Shown here piece after piece: positions 1 to 9,090 of a stretch of 34,986 bases of DNA (the stretch's first letter is position 1; the number at the start of each line of letters is the position of its first letter). Source of the DNA: Pseudomonadota bacterium (GTDB taxonomy: Bacteria; Pseudomonadota; Alphaproteobacteria; Rhizobiales; Rhizobiaceae); contig JAEWOP010000082.1 of the NCBI GenBank assembly GCA_023399635.1, forward strand, positions 1 through 34,986, read 5' to 3'. The position numbers and the translations under genes are program-made. The notes under the pieces are model-generated. The model made no database searches. It worked only from the letters and a program-made list of their open reading frames with translations, and was not told the DNA's origin.

Positions 1-82
1 CGTCTGGGCCGATCGTTCCCGACTCGACGCCGAGGCTGACCTCCTTGTCACCCAATACCAGATTTGCGCTTCTATCCGTCAT
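1..82 (-). CDS. gltA: Citrate synthase, N-terminal fragment (cut by window edge)
   Basis: Only the first 27 codons are visible; the gene runs off the left edge. The peptide starts MTDRSANLVLGDKEVSLGVE and continues SGTIGPD, which resembles the N-terminus of rhizobial type II citrate synthase, the enzyme that condenses acetyl-CoA and oxaloacetate to enter the TCA cycle. The ATG is preceded by a good ribosome binding site (GGAGGATCAC directly before the start on the minus strand). The gene is divergent from comEC. The call rests on a short peptide, so it is likely rather than certain. Confidence 0.75.
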   Translation of the reverse strand, partial: MTDRSANLVLGDKEVSLGVESGTIGPD

Positions 83-354
83 GTGATCCTCCAACCTGTT
101 GGCGGCGTGGCGTCCCAAAACGCCACAAGAACTAAGCGTAATGTGTAGCTATATGATCCGGCGCTTGCTGCCAAGCACTGCTGATGTCTAATTGTGCAGC
201 GCCAAAACTGCGCTGCCTTCGGCATCCAAAAGAGGTTAAGAAACAGTCAGAACAGCGCCACCGAACGCCTGCATCATTTCCGCGGCACAGGCTTGGGTTG
301 CGTTTTCGACGCGCCGATTGCATGGTCAGCAGGTGGAGCCGGGGCGGGCCGCCA
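83..354. promoter_or_regulatory. gltA-comEC divergent intergenic region
   Basis: This 270-bp gap separates the gltA start from the chosen comEC start. On the minus strand TTGGCA (169-174) lies 15 bases from TATAGC (148-153), a weak sigma-70-like pair that could drive gltA. A perfect 7-bp inverted repeat, GTGGCGT (107-113) and ACGCCAC (120-126) with a 6-base loop, would form a hairpin in the gltA leader. I see no convincing promoter for comEC. If comEC starts upstream at 184 or 322, part of this region is coding. Confidence 0.3.
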
Positions 355-2871
355 ATGCATCAGGAGAGTGCGCTTTTCCAGAAGCCGGTAAGGGCAGAAG
401 TCTCGTCCGCTCCGACGGATGCGATCTTGCTTCCTGCAGTGCTGGATGACGAGAGCGCCACATCCTCTTCTCGAACTTCCGGCGCCCCCGGCCGGACCAC
501 TGCAACTGCCCTCAGATGGCCGAAATACCGCCTCCATGATGCGGTCCGCCGCTTGCAGACGTCATTCTCGGAGGAGGTGGAGCACGGGCGCGTCTTTCTG
601 TTTGCGCCAGTTCTTGTGGGCGTCGGAGCTGTTGTGTGGTTTACGTTGCCGGTGGATCCAGCACCGGAGCTGATCCTCGCGTTGTTCCTGTTTTGCGTCC
701 TCTTCTGTGCCATTGCACACTGGAGGCTGGGGCGGGTGCCCCCACTCGCGCTTGCGGCTGCCCTTGTCTCCTCCGGTGCCATGCTTGCTCAGCTGGAAAC
801 CTGGCGCGCCGACACCTTGATCCTCGATTCGCCCGTGACGACCACGGTGACGGGCATGGTGCAGCGGCGTGAGGCTGTCGCGGAGGGCAGATGGCGCTAC
901 TTCCTTGACCTGTCGTCTACCACCCGACCATCACTCAAGCGGCCCCCCGAACATGTGGTTCTGCTGGTTCGTTCGCATCATGAGCCGTTTGAGGCCGGGG
1001 AACTGATTTCTGGCCGGGCGCGACTGTCGCCACCGTCTGGCCCTGCGCTCCCGCATCTGAACGACTTTGCCTTCAGTACCTTTTACGACGGCATCGGTGC
1101 CGTCGGTTTCTTCTACGGCTCTCCTGCGCGCGCGACGGGCGCGGAAACAGCCTCAATTCGCTCCGCCCGTTGGAGCGAGAAACTAGAAGGACATATCTTT
1201 GCCCTGCGCGCCGCGATCGCCGAACGCATCAGGAGCATCGTGCCCGGTGATCCTGGAGCCTTCGCAGCCGCCATTGTCACCGATGAGAGACGTGCGATTT
1301 CCAAGGAGACGACGGAAGCGCTCAGGGTGTCAGGGCTCGCGCATATTGTTGCGATCTCAGGTCTCAACATGGCACTGGCGGCGGGCATCTTCTTTGTCGG
1401 CCTCAGGTCGTTGCTCGGCGTCTTCACCGGCTTTGCGCAGGCATGGCCGATAAAGAAGATCGCGGCATTCGGCGCCTTCCTGATGGCGACCGCCTACTAC
1501 CTGATCTCCGGGTTCGCCGTCTCGGCAGAACGGGCCTACCTGATGATGTCCGTCATGCTGATCGCGGTCTTCTTTGATCGCTCCGCCATCAACCTGCGCA
1601 ACATCGCGATCTCGGCGCTTGTGATCCTTGTAGTCTCACCTTCGGAAGTGATGGGACCAAGTTTCCAGATGTCATTCGCCGCAACAGTTGCGCTTGTCGC
1701 AGGCTATTCACTCTGGAGCCAGCACACAGCGCATCGTGAGCAGGGGCCCACGGCTCTTTCCGCAGGACGCCTTTCACCGGTCGTCAACGGCTGGAAGTTC
1801 ATGGTCGGCATCTTCGTCACCTCTCTCATCGGTGGCCTGTCAACCGCCATCTACTCGATGGACCACTTCCACCGGCTGGCTGGTTACGGGCTGGCCGCCA
1901 ACCTGGCGGTGATGCCGATCATTTCCTTCATCGTCATGCCGGCAGGATTGGTCGGCATGCTGCTGATGCCGTTCGGGCTGGAGGCCCCTTTCCTGAAACT
2001 CATGGGCAACGGCTTGGAGGTCGTCATCCAGGTCGCCAAGTACATCGCGGCCTGGGGTGGCGATGTCGAGGTGGGGCGGCAGCATCCATGGTTCCTGCCG
2101 ATCACCTCCTGCGGTTTCCTGCTCCTGGCCTTGCGGAGGACCCGCCTGCGGCTCATCGGGTTGCCAGTCATTGTACTCGGCTTCCTGTTCAGCTGGCACG
2201 CGCAGCGACAGCCGCCACCCGATCTTCTGGTGTCAGACGATGGTTCGCTTGCCGCGTTGACGGGAACGGCTCCGGCGACCAATCGCACACGGCCGCCCAG
2301 TTTCATCTTCGATCAATGGCAGCGGGTGCATGCGCTTTCAAACCCCGTGGCGCCGGTTATCGTCGCGGTTAGAGAGATCGACATTCTCCCCGAAATCGAT
2401 CCGAGACAACCCCTGAATCCGCAGCAACTCGCCAACCTGCGCAAGGCGATGCGGGAAGATCTCGCAACGGCTGGTGAAAGAAGCGGCAGCTTCGTGTGCC
2501 GGCGCAAGATGTGGTGCGTGGCGACCACCGAGGAGGCCGTAAGGGTGGTGACAGTGGAGGATGCCCGGATGACCGGCCTCGGCTGTGATCTTGCCGAGAT
2601 CGTGATTGCGCCCCGCACCCGTCTGGAGGAATGCCGGTCCGGCTCCATGCTGATCACGGGCAGGGCGCTGAAAAAGACGGGCGCGCTGGAAGTCCACCTG
2701 AACGCCAGCGCCGACCCGGCTGCCTGGCGAGCAGAAGCTGCAATGGTCGATAATGGCCGCCTCTGGGACCGGCCCTGGACGCGCCACCGGTTCTACGACT
2801 GGCGTAGCGACCAGTTTGATTTAACGCTGCCGCAGGCGCTTTCTGTCCTGATCAATGGTAGCGGCGAATGA
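355..2871 (+). CDS. comEC: ComEC/Rec2-family DNA uptake/competence membrane protein
   Basis: ComEC proteins form the inner-membrane channel that passes single-stranded DNA during natural transformation. Hydrophobic segments occur at about residues 76-145, and a long multi-spanning Competence domain at about 320-620 contains the AISGLNMALAAG motif near residue 330. The last ~200 residues are soluble. No HxHxDH metallo-beta-lactamase motif is visible there, so no zinc nuclease active site is apparent. The frame is open from 184, giving 895 residues, with further ATGs at 322 and 355. I chose 355 (838 residues) because the extra N-terminus looks like read-through of intergenic DNA, but no start has a strong ribosome binding site. 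The 3' end overlaps lexA by 20 bp tail to tail. Whether rhizobia use it for DNA uptake is unproven. Confidence 0.85.
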   Translation: MHQESALFQKPVRAEVSSAPTDAILLPAVLDDESATSSSRTSGAPGRTTATALRWPKYRLHDAVRRLQTSFSEEVEHGRVFLFAPVLVGVGAVVWFTLPVDPAPELILALFLFCVLFCAIAHWRLGRVPPLALAAALVSSGAMLAQLETWRADTLILDSPVTTTVTGMVQRREAVAEGRWRYFLDLSSTTRPSLKRPPEHVVLLVRSHHEPFEAGELISGRARLSPPSGPALPHLNDFAFSTFYDGIGAVGFFYGSPARATGAETASIRSARWSEKLEGHIFALRAAIAERIRSIVPGDPGAFAAAIVTDERRAISKETTEALRVSGLAHIVAISGLNMALAAGIFFVGLRSLLGVFTGFAQAWPIKKIAAFGAFLMATAYYLISGFAVSAERAYLMMSVMLIAVFFDRSAINLRNIAISALVILVVSPSEVMGPSFQMSFAATVALVAGYSLWSQHTAHREQGPTALSAGRLSPVVNGWKFMVGIFVTSLIGGLSTAIYSMDHFHRLAGYGLAANLAVMPIISFIVMPAGLVGMLLMPFGLEAPFLKLMGNGLEVVIQVAKYIAAWGGDVEVGRQHPWFLPITSCGFLLLALRRTRLRLIGLPVIVLGFLFSWHAQRQPPPDLLVSDDGSLAALTGTAPATNRTRPPSFIFDQWQRVHALSNPVAPVIVAVREIDILPEIDPRQPLNPQQLANLRKAMREDLATAGERSGSFVCRRKMWCVATTEEAVRVVTVEDARMTGLGCDLAEIVIAPRTRLEECRSGSMLITGRALKKTGALEVHLNASADPAAWRAEAAMVDNGRLWDRPWTRHRFYDWRSDQFDLTLPQALSVLINGSGE

Positions 2872-3571
2872 GGCCGACGAGCTTACCCTGAACCTTGACA
2901 CGGTCTGCGGGAAGGATGCGGGTCTCGTACGCCGGGTTGGCAGCTTCCAGCGCGATGGAGGCGCCGCGGCGGCGAAACCGTTTCAGCGTCGCTTCCTCGT
3001 CGTCCACCAGCGCAACGACAATGTCGCCGGGGCCTGCCGTCTGACCGTTGCGGATGATGACCGTGTCGCCGTCGAGGATGCCGGCCTCGATCATCGAATC
3101 GCCCTTCACCTCCAAGGCATAATGCTCGCCCGAAGATGCCAGCATTTCGGATGGCACCGCGATGTCGTGGGTAATGTTCTGGATCGCCGAGATCGGCACG
3201 CCCGCTGCAATTCGCCCCATGACCGGAACGGTGGTGCTGCCGCCCTCATCATTGGCTGCCTTGGCGGGAGCCGCAGCTGTGGGCTTGGCTTTGCCCAGGC
3301 TGCCCTCGATGACGCTTGGCGAGAAGCCGCGGCGGGGCTGGAGGCTGCTGCTATAGGCTTCCGGCAGTTTGATTACCTCCAGCGCTCGAGCCCGGTTCGG
3401 CAGCCGGCGGATGAAGCCCCGTTCCTCGAGTGCCGTAATCAGCCGGTGGATGCCGGATTTCGATGCCAGATCCAGCGCATCCTTCATCTCGTCAAAGGAA
3501 GGCGGCACACCGGATTCCTTCATCCGCTCGTGAATGAAGAGAAGCAATTCCTGCTGTTTGCGCGTGAGCAT
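2852..3571 (-). CDS. lexA: SOS repressor LexA (autoproteolytic)
   Basis: LexA represses DNA-damage genes and cleaves itself when RecA filaments form. The 239-residue product has an N-terminal winged helix (starts MLTRKQQELLLFIHERM; PPSFDEMKDALDLASKSGIH is the recognition region). A Pro/Ala-rich linker follows at about residues 105-130. The S24 peptidase domain contains the cleavage-site Ala-Gly (RIAAGVP), the nucleophile in GDSMIEAGI and the catalytic lysine in VVALVDDEEATLKRF. The length matches alphaproteobacterial LexA (about 240). The frame stays open far upstream, but the ATG at 3571 fits the family and has AAGGG just before it. A GTTC-N7-GTTC operator 45 bp upstream indicates autoregulation. 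Confidence 0.97.
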   Translation of the reverse strand: MLTRKQQELLLFIHERMKESGVPPSFDEMKDALDLASKSGIHRLITALEERGFIRRLPNRARALEVIKLPEAYSSSLQPRRGFSPSVIEGSLGKAKPTAAAPAKAANDEGGSTTVPVMGRIAAGVPISAIQNITHDIAVPSEMLASSGEHYALEVKGDSMIEAGILDGDTVIIRNGQTAGPGDIVVALVDDEEATLKRFRRRGASIALEAANPAYETRILPADRVKVQGKLVGLIRRYH

Positions 3572-3615
3572 CCGGATCCCTTTGGAATGAAACAAAGCCG
3601 GAACAGAATGTATCT

Positions 3616-3630
3616 GTTCCATATGTGTTC
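3616..3630 (-). promoter_or_regulatory. LexA operator (SOS box) upstream of lexA
   Basis: The plus strand reads GTTCCATATGTGTTC, an exact match to the alphaproteobacterial LexA box, the direct repeat GTTC-N7-GTTC. It lies 45-60 bp upstream of the lexA start, as expected for autoregulation. It overlaps a wider inverted repeat, GGAACAG-N7-CTGTTCC, at 3600-3620. The kdsA start is 140 bp away on the other side, so an effect on kdsA is possible but not indicated. Confidence 0.9.
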
Positions 3631-3769
3631 CGCAAGCATAAAGTTCCCGAACGCCTGCAGCATAGCTGAGGCCGCGCCGTGACAGAGCCCATACTTGCTG
3701 GTAAGGACGTCGCGCCGCCTGACGATGGATAGATGGCGCTGGAGAATGATTGCCTCGGGGAGTGCTGCA

Positions 3770-4618
3770 ATGGACGTGAAGCCCAATTCGGAAGTCTATG
3801 TAGGCGAGGGTGCTGGCCGTGTGCTGTTCTCGCAGGGCGCCCGTTTCTCGCTCATCGCGGGCCCGTGTCAGATGGAAAGCCGCGACCACGCCTTCATGAT
3901 CGCAGGCGCGTTGAAGGAGCTTTGTGCAAGGCTTGGCGTCGGGCTGGTCTACAAGTCGTCCTTCGACAAGGCAAACCGCACCTCGATTGCCGGTAAGCGC
4001 GGTATCGGGCTCGAGAAGGCAATGGAAATCTTCGCGGACTTGAAGAAGGAGTTCGGCTTCCCGGTCCTGACCGATATTCATACGGAAGAGCAGTGTGGGC
4101 TGGTGGCGCCCACGGTCGACATCCTGCAGATCCCGGCCTTCCTCTGCCGGCAGACCGATCTCCTGATCGCGGCTGCAAGGACCGGCCGCGCCATCAACGT
4201 CAAGAAGGGACAGTTTCTTGCGCCCTGGGACATGAAGAACGTCCAGTCGAAGTTCCTGGCCAGCGGGAACTCGAACGTTCTCCTCTGCGAGCGCGGTGCA
4301 TCCTTCGGTTACAATACGCTGGTATCGGATATGCGCTCGCTGCCCACGATGGCAGCCATGGGCTCGCCAGTGGTCTTCGATGCCACGCATTCGGTGCAGC
4401 AGCCGGGCGGCCAGGGCGGTTCATCCGGCGGACAGCGTGAATTCGTGGAGACCCTTGCCCGTGCCGCTGTTGCCGTCGGCGTTGCCGGTCTTTTCATCGA
4501 AACCCATGAGGATCCGGACAACGCCCCTTCGGACGGTCCGAACATGGTGCATTTGAAGGATATGCCGCGGCTTCTGGAGAAATTGCTCGCCTTCGATGCC
4601 GTAGCGAAATCCGCCTGA
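3770..4618 (+). CDS. kdsA: 3-deoxy-8-phosphooctulonate synthase (KDO8P synthase)
   Basis: KdsA condenses phosphoenolpyruvate with arabinose 5-phosphate to give KDO8P, the precursor of the KDO sugar in the lipopolysaccharide core. The 282-residue length matches the family (about 280). Recognisable blocks are SLIAGPCQMESRDHAF, YKSSFDKANRTS, LTDIHTEEQ, INVKKGQFLAP, DATHSVQQPGG and IETHEDPDNAPSDGPN. The cysteine in AGPCQ (residue 33) sits where metal-dependent (class II) enzymes carry a metal ligand; the E. coli-type enzyme has Asn there. The start at 3770 has CGGGGAG 7 bases upstream. The frame extends to 3695, but those extra residues do not look like the family. It precedes eno; both consume or make phosphoenolpyruvate. 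Confidence 0.96.
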   Translation: MDVKPNSEVYVGEGAGRVLFSQGARFSLIAGPCQMESRDHAFMIAGALKELCARLGVGLVYKSSFDKANRTSIAGKRGIGLEKAMEIFADLKKEFGFPVLTDIHTEEQCGLVAPTVDILQIPAFLCRQTDLLIAAARTGRAINVKKGQFLAPWDMKNVQSKFLASGNSNVLLCERGASFGYNTLVSDMRSLPTMAAMGSPVVFDATHSVQQPGGQGGSSGGQREFVETLARAAVAVGVAGLFIETHEDPDNAPSDGPNMVHLKDMPRLLEKLLAFDAVAKSA

Positions 4619-4647
4619 CCGGCGGGCCTGCGTGAAGATTGTAATTT

Positions 4648-4687
4648 GCCTGTCATCGATTAAGAGACATTCTCAAGACTGACAGGC
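4648..4687 (+). promoter_or_regulatory. Inverted repeat in the eno leader
   Basis: GCCTGTCA (4648-4655) and TGACAGGC (4680-4687) form a perfect 8-bp inverted repeat. Inside it is a small second hairpin, GAGA-CAT-TCTC (4664-4674). The structure lies between the kdsA stop and the eno ribosome binding site (about 4699). It has no following T run, so it looks more like a leader structure or operator than a terminator. Confidence 0.35.
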
Positions 4688-4710
4688 CTTAGCCACCTTA
4701 GGGAGAGACC

Positions 4711-5985
4711 ATGACCGCCATCACCGACATCGTTGCACGCGAGATCCTGGACAGTCGCGGAAATCCGACCGTTGAGGTCGACGTGTATCTTGAAGATGGT
4801 AGCATGGGCCGCGCTGCGGTTCCTTCGGGGGCTTCCACCGGCGCCCACGAGGCGGTGGAACTGCGGGACGGCGGCAAGCGCTATGGCGGGAAAGGTGTTG
4901 AGAAGGCGGTTGAAGCCGTCAACACCGAAATCTTCGATGCCATCGGCGGCCTGGACGCTGAAAGCCAGATCCACATCGACAAGACGCTGATCGAACTCGA
5001 CGGGACGCCGAACAAGTCGCGCCTTGGTGCCAATGCAATCCTTGGCGTTTCGCTGGCAGTTGCCAAGGCCGCCGCTGATTCGTCTGGCCTGCCGCTTTAC
5101 CGCTATGTCGGTGGCGCGAGCGCCCATCTTCTGCCGGTGCCGATGATGAACATCATCAACGGTGGCGCCCACGCCGACAACCCGATCGACTTCCAGGAGT
5201 TCATGATCATGCCGGTCGGTGCGGAAAGCTTCCGCGATGCTGTCCGCATGGGTTCGGAGATCTTCCATGTCCTGAAGAAGGAACTGGCAGCACAGGGCCA
5301 CAACACCAATGTCGGTGACGAGGGCGGTTTTGCTCCTGGTCTGAAAAGCGCGCCTGAAGCACTCGACTTCATCATGAGGTCAGTCGAGAAGGCAGGCTAC
5401 AAGCCAGGCGATGATATCTGCCTGGCGCTCGACTGCGCCTCCACCGAGTTCTTCAAGAACGGCAAGTACGAGATGGAAGGCGAGGGCCGTACGCTGGAGC
5501 CGGAAGCCATGGCCGATTATCTCGCTGAACTGGCAGGCAAGTATCCGATCATCTCGATCGAGGACGGCATGGCCGAGGATGATTGGGATGGCTGGAAGTA
5601 CCTCACCGACAAGATCGGGACGAAGTGCCAGCTCGTCGGTGACGATCTGTTCGTCACCAACTCCGCCCGTCTGCGCGACGGCATCAAGATGGGCGTCGGC
5701 AACTCCATCCTCGTCAAGGTCAATCAGATCGGCACGCTCACCGAAACGCTCGACGCGGTCGAAACGGCTCACAAGGCGCGCTACACGGCTGTCATGTCGC
5801 ACCGCTCCGGCGAAACGGAAGACTCCACGATTGCCGATCTTGCGGTTGCCACCAACTGCGGACAGATCAAGACCGGTTCGCTGTCGCGCTCCGATCGGTT
5901 GGCCAAGTACAACCAGTTGATCCGGATCGAGGAAATGCTCGGGCCACAGGCGGCCTATGCCGGGCGTGCGGTGATCAGGAGCTGA
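4711..5985 (+). CDS. eno: Enolase (phosphopyruvate hydratase)
   Basis: Enolase interconverts 2-phosphoglycerate and phosphoenolpyruvate in the cytosol; in many bacteria it also joins RNA degradosomes. The 424-residue product is full length. Signature segments are ILDSRGNPTVEVDV near the N-terminus, VPSGASTGAHEAVELRD, NVGDEGGFAP (catalytic acid region), and the three Mg ligand regions LALDCASTEF, SIEDGMAEDD and VGDDLFVTN. The catalytic lysine is in ILVKVNQIGTLTET, and the phosphate-binding SHRSGETED is at 363-371. AGGGAGAGACC immediately precedes the ATG. A strong terminator follows, so transcription probably ends here. Confidence 0.98.
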   Translation: MTAITDIVAREILDSRGNPTVEVDVYLEDGSMGRAAVPSGASTGAHEAVELRDGGKRYGGKGVEKAVEAVNTEIFDAIGGLDAESQIHIDKTLIELDGTPNKSRLGANAILGVSLAVAKAAADSSGLPLYRYVGGASAHLLPVPMMNIINGGAHADNPIDFQEFMIMPVGAESFRDAVRMGSEIFHVLKKELAAQGHNTNVGDEGGFAPGLKSAPEALDFIMRSVEKAGYKPGDDICLALDCASTEFFKNGKYEMEGEGRTLEPEAMADYLAELAGKYPIISIEDGMAEDDWDGWKYLTDKIGTKCQLVGDDLFVTNSARLRDGIKMGVGNSILVKVNQIGTLTETLDAVETAHKARYTAVMSHRSGETEDSTIADLAVATNCGQIKTGSLSRSDRLAKYNQLIRIEEMLGPQAAYAGRAVIRS

Positions 5986-6007
5986 GCCACATCAATCCAT
6001 GACCACG

Positions 6008-6035
6008 AAAGGAGCCCGGTTCGCCGGGCTTCTTT
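6008..6035 (+). terminator. Intrinsic terminator after eno
   Basis: The arms AAAGGAGCCCGG (6008-6019) and CCGGGCTTCTTT (6024-6035) pair over 12 bp with a single G-U wobble around a TTCG tetraloop. The 3' arm ends in a T-rich run. It lies 23 bp after the eno stop codon. Confidence 0.88.
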
Positions 6036-6050
6036 GCATTCGGCGACAGG

Positions 6051-6065
6051 TCAACCATTGCTTAA
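6051..6065 (+). promoter_or_regulatory. Candidate CtrA-type box upstream of the FtsB-like gene
   Basis: TCAACCATTGCTTAA matches the CtrA consensus TTAA-N7-TTAA with one mismatch, and its first eight bases match TTAACCAT at seven of eight. It overlaps a 12-bp perfect palindrome, TTGCTTAAGCAA (6058-6069). It lies about 50 bp upstream of a cell-division gene. This is motif matching only. Confidence 0.35.
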
Positions 6066-6117
6066 GCAAGTTCTGAGACTTTGACTCGTCGTAATGCGTT
6101 ACAGGATGGCGCGGGGC

Positions 6118-6435
6118 ATGTGGACCAAGCACCATAAGGAAAGAAAACTCGGTCGGTTCGTTCTTCCGCTCATCACCGTCGCCTTCCTCTCCTATTTCGG
6201 CTACCATTCGCTCAACGGAGATCTTGGTCTCGTGGCGACCGAAAATTTCGAGCGCCAGCGTCTGGAGCGGCTATCGACACTTCAGAAGCTGACCGAGAAG
6301 CGACAGGCCCTTGAGCGTCAGGTTCAGCTCCTGAGCGACGGATCGCTGGAAAAAGACATGCTAGACGAAATCGCGCGCTACCAGCTCAATGTCTCGCGCG
6401 AAGACGAAATCGTCATATTCAACAACTACTTCTAG
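6118..6435 (+). CDS. FtsB/DivIC-like septum formation initiator protein
   Basis: This 105-residue small membrane protein has the bitopic layout of FtsB/DivIC. A basic N-terminus (MWTKHHKERKLGR) precedes one membrane span at about residues 15-30 (FVLPLITVAFLSYFGYHSL). A coiled coil follows at about 45-75 (RLERLSTLQKLTEKRQALE), with a short conserved tail ending EIVIFNNYF. FtsB links early and late divisome proteins at the septum. ATGs at 6094 and 6106 are in frame, but MWTKHHK matches the usual rhizobial start. It sits alone between the eno terminator and pdhA, its common position in rhizobia as I recall. Confidence 0.85.
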   Translation: MWTKHHKERKLGRFVLPLITVAFLSYFGYHSLNGDLGLVATENFERQRLERLSTLQKLTEKRQALERQVQLLSDGSLEKDMLDEIARYQLNVSREDEIVIFNNYF

Positions 6436-6515
6436 ATTAACTCAATCGCGGTTAATCTAACTTTCGTTAATGATTTCAGTTGTTTGCACGGAATGCGTGC
6501 CATGCATTTATGGCA
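6433..6515 (+). promoter_or_regulatory. pdh operon upstream region: phased TTAA array and hairpins
   Basis: TAGATTAAC (6433-6441) and GTTAATCTA (6451-6459) form a perfect 9-bp inverted repeat that includes the stop codon of the preceding gene. TTAA occurs at 6437, 6452 and 6467, exactly 15 bp apart. Two overlapping small hairpins follow: GCACG-N5-CGTGC (6486-6500) and TGCCAT-N6-ATGGCA (6498-6515). Nothing resembles a clear sigma-70 promoter. The layout suggests an operator region for the pyruvate dehydrogenase operon, but no regulator can be named. Confidence 0.4.
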
Positions 6516-6586
6516 TTGCTGGGGTGCGGTTTCTTCCCTATGGTGGCGCGCAGAAATGACACAATGCAGCACAAAGGGAGGGATGA

Positions 6587-7633
6587 ATGGCGCCGAATAA
6601 TACCGCGTCTGTATCCGGCCGTAAACTTGCGGCAAAGCCTGCAAAGAAAGACTTCAACGGCGGCACCATCGTAGAGTTCGACAAGGAGCAGGAGCTCCAG
6701 GCTTACCGTGACATGCTGCTGATCAGGCGGTTTGAGGAGAAGGCCGGCCAGCTCTACGGCATGGGTTTTATCGGCGGCTTCTGTCACCTTTATATCGGTC
6801 AGGAAGCGGTTGTCGTTGGCATGCAGATGTCGCTGAAGGAAGGCGATCAGGTCATCACCGGCTATCGTGACCATGGTCACATGTTGGCGACTGGCATGAG
6901 CGCCCGCGGCGTGATGGCCGAGTTGACGGGGCGTCGGGGCGGCTATTCCAAGGGGAAGGGCGGCTCCATGCACATGTTCTCCAAAGAAAAGCACTTCTAC
7001 GGCGGTCACGGCATCGTTGGCGCCCAGGTTTCCCTCGGAACCGGTCTCGCATTTGCCAACAAGTATCGCGGCAATGACAGCGTTTCCACCGCCTATTTCG
7101 GCGATGGCGCCGCCAACCAGGGCCAGGTCTATGAGAGCTTCAATATGGCCAACTTGTGGAAGCTGCCGATCGTCTACGTGATCGAGAACAACCGCTACGC
7201 GATGGGCACCTCCGTATCGCGCGCCTCCGCCCAGACCGATTTCTCGCAGCGTGGCGCCTCCTTTGGCATTCCCGGCTTCCAGGTCGATGGCATGGATGTC
7301 CGCGCCGTCAAGGCTGCCGGCGACGAAGCTGTTGAATATTGCCGCTCCGGCAAAGGCCCGATCATACTCGAAATGCTGACCTACCGCTATCGCGGCCATT
7401 CCATGTCCGACCCGGCGAAATATCGCTCCAAGGACGAAGTGCAGAAGATGCGTTCGGAACACGACCCGATCGAGCAGGTGAAGAACCGCCTGATGGAAAA
7501 GGGTTGGGCAACGGAAGATGAATTGAAGGCGATGGACAAGGATGTCCGCGACATCGTCTCCGACTCGGCCGACTTCGCGCAGTCCGATCCGGAGCCGGAT
7601 ACGTCCGAGCTCTACACCGACATTCTGCTCTGA
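6587..7633 (+). CDS. pdhA: Pyruvate dehydrogenase E1 component, alpha subunit
   Basis: With PdhB this forms the thiamine-diphosphate E1 enzyme that decarboxylates pyruvate and transfers the acetyl group to the lipoyl arm of E2. The 348-residue product has the expected length. Seen are LLIRRFEEKAGQLYG, the YGGHGIVGAQ segment, the thiamine-diphosphate motif GDGAANQGQVYE through VIENN (about 165-200), and YRYRGHSMSDP near the phosphorylation-loop position of mitochondrial enzymes. About 30 variable Ala/Lys-rich residues precede the fold. AGGGAGGG lies just upstream of the ATG. It heads the operon pdhA-pdhB-pdhC with gaps of only 13-16 bp. Confidence 0.97.
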   Translation: MAPNNTASVSGRKLAAKPAKKDFNGGTIVEFDKEQELQAYRDMLLIRRFEEKAGQLYGMGFIGGFCHLYIGQEAVVVGMQMSLKEGDQVITGYRDHGHMLATGMSARGVMAELTGRRGGYSKGKGGSMHMFSKEKHFYGGHGIVGAQVSLGTGLAFANKYRGNDSVSTAYFGDGAANQGQVYESFNMANLWKLPIVYVIENNRYAMGTSVSRASAQTDFSQRGASFGIPGFQVDGMDVRAVKAAGDEAVEYCRSGKGPIILEMLTYRYRGHSMSDPAKYRSKDEVQKMRSEHDPIEQVKNRLMEKGWATEDELKAMDKDVRDIVSDSADFAQSDPEPDTSELYTDILL

Positions 7634-7649
7634 TCCGGGGAGGGACCCA

Positions 7650-9077
<1,428 letters not shown>

Positions 9078-9090
9078 GGGGAGGCGTCCG

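Noticed and set aside
3572..4390. Upstream extension of the lexA frame to 512 residues
   Set aside because: The extension runs antisense through kdsA; the family N-terminus and the SOS box position fix the start at 3571.
6081..6109. TTGACT as a -35 for the FtsB-like gene
   Set aside because: At a 17-base spacing the -10 position reads GGATGG, and no other spacing gives a usable hexamer.
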